DNA from: an uncultured Clostridia bacterium
GTDB lineage: Bacteria > Bacillota > Clostridia > Oscillospirales > Oscillospiraceae
Direction: 5' to 3'
NCBI GenBank assembly: GCA_946011705.1
Contig: CAMGCA010000049.1
Location: forward strand, 1 to 9,865
DNA: 9,865 bases
Of the stretch, positions 6,920-9,865 are shown piece by piece; the first letter of the stretch is position 1; every line of letters begins with the position of its first letter. The position numbers and the translations under genes are program-made. Below the pieces are notes generated by a model. That model was not told the DNA's origin, made no database searches, and saw only the letters and a program-made list of their open reading frames with translations.

Positions 6920-7275
6920 TCACAAAAGGAAAGCACCTTTCGAAAAGAAAGATTTCCTTCCACCGTTTTTTCTGAAAGAAGAAGCAAGGACGTAAGGTTG
7001 TTGAGAGTAATCAAAGATAGCGAATTCCGAGATTTCAGAAGGAACGGTTAGGCGGTTTATCGATTGAATGAAATTCCAACCTGTAAGAGCATCCCGCAGA
7101 AAGGGACAAAGATGAAAGAACTTGGGAATGTGGAATGAAAGTCAGTTCGAGAAAATCGTCAATCTGCAGAATGCGGAGGTAACCAAGATGTTAGATAATA
7201 AGAGCGAACAGAAATGACCCTTGGCTGCAAAAAAACGTACTGATCACAAGGTACGGCAGTCAAGGGTCATTTCTT
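6920..7275 (+). ncRNA. Candidate structured non-coding RNA, family not recognised
   Basis: An AT-rich stretch of about 355 bases with no convincing frame but many nested complementary segments. One is a 5' hairpin, AAGGAAA (6926-6932)/TTTCCTT (6953-6959), enclosing CTTTC/GAAAG. Another is AGGTTG (6995-7000) with CAACCT (7077-7082), enclosing AATC-aaa-GATA (about 7009-7018)/TATCGATT (about 7058-7065). Further pairings are CCGCA (7094-7098) with TGCGG (7172-7176) and CTTGG (7121-7125) with CCAAG (7183-7187). A final long hairpin spans 7210-7274. A promoter-like element lies just upstream. I looked for the conserved cores of RNase P RNA, tmRNA, SRP RNA and common riboswitches and did not recognise any. 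AT-rich sequence yields chance pairings, so this is a hypothesis. Confidence 0.4.
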
Positions 7276-7276
7276 T
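7210..7276 (+). terminator. Long 14-bp hairpin closing the AT-rich gap, terminator-like
   Basis: AGAAATGACCCTTG (7210-7223) is perfectly complementary to CAAGGGTCATTTCT (7261-7274). An inner GCTGC/GGCAGT and GTAC/GTAC continue the stem. The 3' arm ends in ATTTCTTT, a partial T tract. A G-T pair at 7224/7260 forms on plus-strand RNA but not on minus-strand RNA, weakly favouring rightward transcription. Confidence 0.5.
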
Positions 7277-7640
7277 GGCGGCGAGTCGCCGCGGACAATG
7301 CGTTACGGGGCCGGACTAAAGCTGCCACGCCATTGGGTTCTGCTCGGTATCGTTCCTGTGGCAGAGTTCGGAAGGCAGTATGGCGAGTCGCCGCGGACAA
7401 TGCGTCATGGACGCTGGGTGGTCATCCAACATCCTTAGGGCCCCTCGACCGGCGGCCAGTGGCCGCTGACAATGCGTTACGAACGCTGGTGGTGGTCGCT
7501 ACACCATTGGGTACCGCTCGGTATCGCTTCTGCGGTAGAATGTTGGAAGATGATAGGCGGCAGGGCCGCCGGCCAATGCGTTACGAACTTAGCGGTAGTT
7601 GTAACACCACTGGGTATTGCTCGATAGCGTTCCGCATTTG
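7277..7640. repeat. Degenerate ~105-bp direct repeats, each headed by a small GC palindrome (four units)
   Basis: Units start near 7277, 7382 (shortened to about 70 bases), 7451 and 7556. Units 1 and 3 are both 105 bases long. Each opens with a palindrome (GCGGCGA-G-TCGCCGC, GGCGAGTCGCC, GCGGCCA-G-TGGCCGC, GGCGGC-AGG-GCCGCC), then a conserved ACAATGCGTTACG-like box (CAATGCGTTACG in unit 4), and, in units 1, 3 and 4, a distal CCATTGGGTnnnGCTCGGTATCG-like box. The palindrome arms differ between units while keeping pairing. This looks like a family of interspersed intergenic repeats rather than coding DNA; I see no gene in it. It is not a CRISPR, because the repeats are long, variable and without spacers. 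Confidence 0.75.
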
Positions 7641-7690
7641 TCATCCTGAGCGAAGCGGCACAAGGTGCCGCGTAGTCGAAGGATCTTCAG
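7641..7690. repeat. Interspersed hairpin repeat of the CATCCTGAGCG...CGAAGGATC type
   Basis: A perfect GCGGCAC-AAG-GTGCCGC hairpin (7655-7671) lies between outer ATCCT (7643-7647) and AGGAT (7680-7684). Read on the minus strand it begins GATCCTTCGACTACGC and ends in TCAGGATGAC, a pattern I recall from short intergenic repeats in many bacterial genomes. It has no T tract and probably is not a terminator. Confidence 0.65.
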
Positions 7691-7711
7691 CGCTTATTCC
7701 TGTGATTGTGC

Positions 7712-7733
7712 CGGGCAAAAGCCCGACTTTTTT
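7712..7733 (+). terminator. Intrinsic terminator upstream of the DUF2207 gene
   Basis: CGGGC (7712-7716), loop AAAA and GCCCG (7721-7725), then AC and six T residues (7728-7733). It would end any rightward transcript coming through the repeats before the next promoter. Confidence 0.7.
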
Positions 7734-7760
7734 GCGCCCATTTCCGGCATCTGTTTTGTC

Positions 7761-7789
7761 TTGCAATTTCCTCTTCTGCATGGTAAAAT
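7761..7789 (+). promoter_or_regulatory. Promoter of the DUF2207 membrane-protein gene
   Basis: TTGCAA (7761-7766), a 17-base spacer and TAAAAT (7784-7789) with an extended TGG. The gene start is about 40 bases downstream, with AAAGGAGG (7813-7820) between. The element has the same GTCTTGCAA-N12-CATGRTAA layout as 6884-6912. Confidence 0.75.
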
Positions 7790-7827
7790 ACAATACTACG
7801 ACGACTTTACGGAAAGGAGGCGGCGGT

Positions 7828-9591
7828 ATGAAGCGCCTTGTGGTTTTCCTTACCTTGTGCCTGCTGCTGGCGGGAGTTTTCTGCCTGCCGGTTTCCGCGG
7901 AAACCGCCGCAACCCAGGTGGATCTGCAATGTACCGTTACCGCCGAGGGCGACTGCCTGGTGACGGCTACGGTGAATCTGCGGTTGGAGGCGGCGCTGGA
8001 CAGCCTGTCTTATCCTGTGCCGCTGGACGCGAAAAATGTCACCGTCAACGGCTCCAATGCCGCGGCTGCCCGCTATGCCTCCGCGCTTCAGGTGGATTTG
8101 AGCCGCATCAGCAAGGGCTATGTGGGGGATGCCTCCGTGCGCATTGGTTACACCCTGCCGGGGGCGGTGAAGATCACCACCCTCAATCAGGCGGCTGTGG
8201 ATTCCGGGAAGGAAAAACCCGATCGTGCCCTGCTGCTGACGGTGCCCCTGCTGTCCGGCTTTGAATACCCGGTGGAGGCTATGAACTTCACCATCACCAT
8301 GCCCAATAACTGTGTGGGCTTAAGCCCGTCCTTCACCAGCATCTACCGGCAGGAGAGCATTGAATCCGATCTGAAAATCCTGCCCATCACCGGCAGTCAG
8401 ATCATCGGCTCCACCAAGACGGTGATGAATGACCGGGAGGGTGTCACCATGACCATGGTGGTGCCGGACAAAATGTTCCCCACGGTCAGCACCTACGTCC
8501 GGGACGGCTATCCGGAGCTTCCTTACATTCTGGGCTTTTTCGGCGCGGCGCTATTATACTGGCTGCTGACTCTGCGCACCTGGCCCATCCGCCGCAGCCG
8601 GGCCTCCACCGCCCCCGAGGGTATCACCGCCGGCGAGCTGGGCTGCCGACTGACCCTGACCGGCGGCGATCTGACCATGATGGTCTTCTCCTGGGCCCAG
8701 CTGGGCTATCTGCTCATCGCCGTGGAGGGAAATAAGGTATATCTGCATAAACGCATGGACATGGGCAACGAGCGCAGCGCCTTTGAAAACAAGGTATTCA
8801 ATCTCCTGTTCAGCCGCCGCGAGGCCGTGGACGCCACGGGAAATCAGTACGCCGTCCTGTGCCGGAAGGTGGCGGGCATGGTGCCCATGGAGCGGAATAT
8901 GTATCGGGGAAACTCCGGCAACATGAAAATTTTCCGGCTTTTGGGCTGCCTTGCCCAGGGCGCCTGCGGCGTGTGCGTGGCCATGAATATGAGCCCCGTG
9001 CTGGCGCTGGCGGTGGTGATGGCAGTGATTCTGTGCTTCCTCGGCTGGATCTCCGGCTGGCTCATGCAGGATGTGGCCTACTGCACCCACCTGCGGGGCA
9101 AGGTGCCGGTGGCAATCGGCCTGGTGATTCTGATTTTGTGGACCCTGCTGGGCCTGCTCAGCGGGCAGGTCTGGATTCCTTTGGGCTGCATTCTGGGACA
9201 GTGGGTGCTGGGCTTCTTCGCCGCCTATGGCGGACGCCGCAGCGACCTTGGACGGCACGATGCCGGTCAGGTCCTGGGGCTGCGGGCCTACCTCAAGCAT
9301 TTGCCCCGGGACGGCATCAACCGTCTGCTGCAGAACGACCCGGATTATTTTTTCAACATGGCTCCCTACGCCCTGGCGCTGGGTATCATCCGACCCTATT
9401 CGGACACCTTCGGGCGGCGCAAGCTGGAGCACTGTCCCTACCTCTACACCCGCAATGACGCGGGCCGCCGCACGGCCCGGGAGTGGGGGGAACTGATGCG
9501 GGACACCGCCCTGAAGATGGATGCCAGAGCCAAGCGAATGCAGATTGAACGCTGGTTCGCGGTTCCGCTGCCAAAACCCAAAAAAAGATAG
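7828..9591 (+). CDS. DUF2207-family exported/multi-pass membrane protein
   Basis: A 587-residue protein. Residues 1-24 are a signal peptide (KR, a leucine-rich core, then VSA before ETAA). About 25-228 form a beta-rich extracytoplasmic domain. A membrane segment at about 231-252 (YILGFFGAALLYWLLTL) is followed by basic residues (RRSR). About 260-365 is a cytoplasmic domain. Hydrophobic segments follow at about 372-388, 389-413, 426-446 and 448-469. The C-terminal part has GLRAYLKHLPRDGINRLL and DPDYFFNMAPYALALGI (504-520), the signature I associate with DUF2207/YdcA-like proteins. The function of the family is not established. The ATG at 7828 is preceded by AAAGGAGG at 7 bases and immediately encodes the signal peptide; a longer frame reaching back to 7333 runs through the repeats and is spurious. 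It appears to be a single-gene unit with its own promoter and terminator. Confidence 0.85.
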   Translation: MKRLVVFLTLCLLLAGVFCLPVSAETAATQVDLQCTVTAEGDCLVTATVNLRLEAALDSLSYPVPLDAKNVTVNGSNAAAARYASALQVDLSRISKGYVGDASVRIGYTLPGAVKITTLNQAAVDSGKEKPDRALLLTVPLLSGFEYPVEAMNFTITMPNNCVGLSPSFTSIYRQESIESDLKILPITGSQIIGSTKTVMNDREGVTMTMVVPDKMFPTVSTYVRDGYPELPYILGFFGAALLYWLLTLRTWPIRRSRASTAPEGITAGELGCRLTLTGGDLTMMVFSWAQLGYLLIAVEGNKVYLHKRMDMGNERSAFENKVFNLLFSRREAVDATGNQYAVLCRKVAGMVPMERNMYRGNSGNMKIFRLLGCLAQGACGVCVAMNMSPVLALAVVMAVILCFLGWISGWLMQDVAYCTHLRGKVPVAIGLVILILWTLLGLLSGQVWIPLGCILGQWVLGFFAAYGGRRSDLGRHDAGQVLGLRAYLKHLPRDGINRLLQNDPDYFFNMAPYALALGIIRPYSDTFGRRKLEHCPYLYTRNDAGRRTAREWGELMRDTALKMDARAKRMQIERWFAVPLPKPKKR

Positions 9592-9595
9592 AAAT

Positions 9596-9632
9596 ATCCC
9601 CTTTTTCCGTGGAACACCCGGAAAAAGGGGAT
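9596..9632. terminator. Bidirectional terminator between convergent genes
   Basis: ATCCCCTTTTTCCG (9596-9609) and CGGAAAAAGGGGAT (9619-9632) are a perfect 14-bp inverted repeat with a 9-base loop. It lies 4 bases after the DUF2207 stop and 3 bases from the stop of the gene on the other strand. The symmetrical form suits termination from both sides, although the flanking T tracts are short. Confidence 0.7.
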
Positions 9633-9635
9633 TGT

Positions 9636-9865
9636 TCATTCTTCGGAATCCGGACCCATTTTGACGACCAGTACACCATCGATCATTTGGATGCAGTCCG
9701 GGCTGGGGAAAGCAGGCATCCTGGAAACCGCGTCACTGTTTTTCAGCTCCCACCATTTGGACTCGCCGCACAGCACGATGGGGTAGTCCAGCACATACCG
9801 GAAGTAGCCCGGCTCCGCCTTGGAGCACACAACCGGACTGGCCCCACCGTGGGCCTCCGGCACGA
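9636..9865 (-). CDS. 3' end of an unidentified leftward gene, cut by the window edge
   Basis: An open frame on the minus strand runs from the window edge to a stop at 9636-9638 and encodes at least 75 residues. It contains EPGYFRYVLDYPIVLCGESKWWELK and ends in DGVLVVKMGPDSEE. There is no stop upstream within the window, and the first possible start (GTG at 9863) has no visible ribosome site, so the true start is most likely outside. I do not recognise the family. It has no membrane segment or signal in the visible part. Its convergence on the 9596-9632 hairpin supports it being a real gene. Confidence 0.55.
   Translation of the reverse strand, partial: VPEAHGGASPVVCSKAEPGYFRYVLDYPIVLCGESKWWELKNSDAVSRMPAFPSPDCIQMIDGVLVVKMGPDSEE

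Noticed and set aside
6907..6990. Small plus-strand frame starting at ATG 6907 in the AT-rich gap
   Set aside because: It is short and has no good ribosome site at the right distance; a few residues of lysine-rich sequence are expected by chance in this AT-rich stretch.
6920..7275. RNase P RNA or tmRNA
   Set aside because: The conserved GAGGAAAGTCC-type core of RNase P and the tRNA-like ends of tmRNA are not present.
7277..7640. CRISPR array
   Set aside because: The repeated units are about 105 bases, diverged, unequal in length and have no unique spacers.
7333..7827. Upstream extension of the DUF2207 frame, beginning at a TTG codon at 7333
   Set aside because: It runs through the repeat units, a terminator and a promoter, has no ribosome site, and would bury the obvious signal peptide that starts at 7828.
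8554..9639. 361-residue minus-strand frame opposite the DUF2207 gene
   Set aside because: It is an antisense shadow rich in His/Gln/Ala and overlaps the terminator hairpin and a well-supported gene.

Overview
The window comes from a spore-forming Clostridia genome. A moderately GC-rich Oscillospiraceae/Ruminococcaceae-type gut bacterium fits best, because there are Firmicutes-style AGGAGG ribosome sites, a sporulation sigma-K segment, short hairpin-type intergenic repeats and GC-rich housekeeping genes. This placement is an inference from style, not a database match.

Left third (1-3012): the right-hand end of an integrated mobile element. It carries a leftward winged-helix/DUF6017 replication-initiator-like gene (177-1019), a divergent control region (1020-1209) and a rightward large serine recombinase (1210-3012). 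The control region holds a sigma-A-type promoter whose -10 lies inside a dyad, and a terminator hairpin in the leader of the leftward gene. The first 176 bases hold three inverted repeats and no gene.

Junction (about 3007-3021) and 3008-3364: the recombinase stop codon lies on the sequence AATGA. From there the next frame reads N-E-I-L-M-Y-F-R and continues through regions 3/4 of sigma-K to its natural stop. This is the 3' half of a sigK gene split at the same conserved NEILM codons at which skin elements split sigK in Bacillus. The 5' half must lie left of the window. This skin-like arrangement is the main biological point here: excision by the neighbouring recombinase would be needed to rebuild the mother-cell sigma factor. 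The recombinase promoter looks vegetative with an operator, so the element may be an ICE or prophage using the sigK site rather than a dedicated developmental element.

Chromosomal core (3377-6746): a strong promoter (TTGACT-N17-TATAAT) drives a tight operon of trmB (tRNA m7G46 methyltransferase), a nitroreductase-family flavoprotein overlapping trmB by 4 bases, and mnmG (tRNA wobble uridine modification), which starts 7 bases after the nitroreductase stop.

Right part: 6772-7276 is an AT-rich gap with no convincing gene. It has a promoter-like start, several nested complementary segments and a long 3' hairpin, and is a candidate structured RNA. Next, 7277-7690 holds degenerate ~105-bp repeats headed by small GC palindromes that co-vary, ending in a GATCCTTCG/CGAAGGATC-type hairpin. 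A terminator (7712-7733) and a promoter (7761-7789) then lead into a 587-residue DUF2207-family membrane protein (7828-9591). A 14-bp perfect inverted repeat (9596-9632) separates it from the 3' end of a convergent, unidentified gene (9636-9865).
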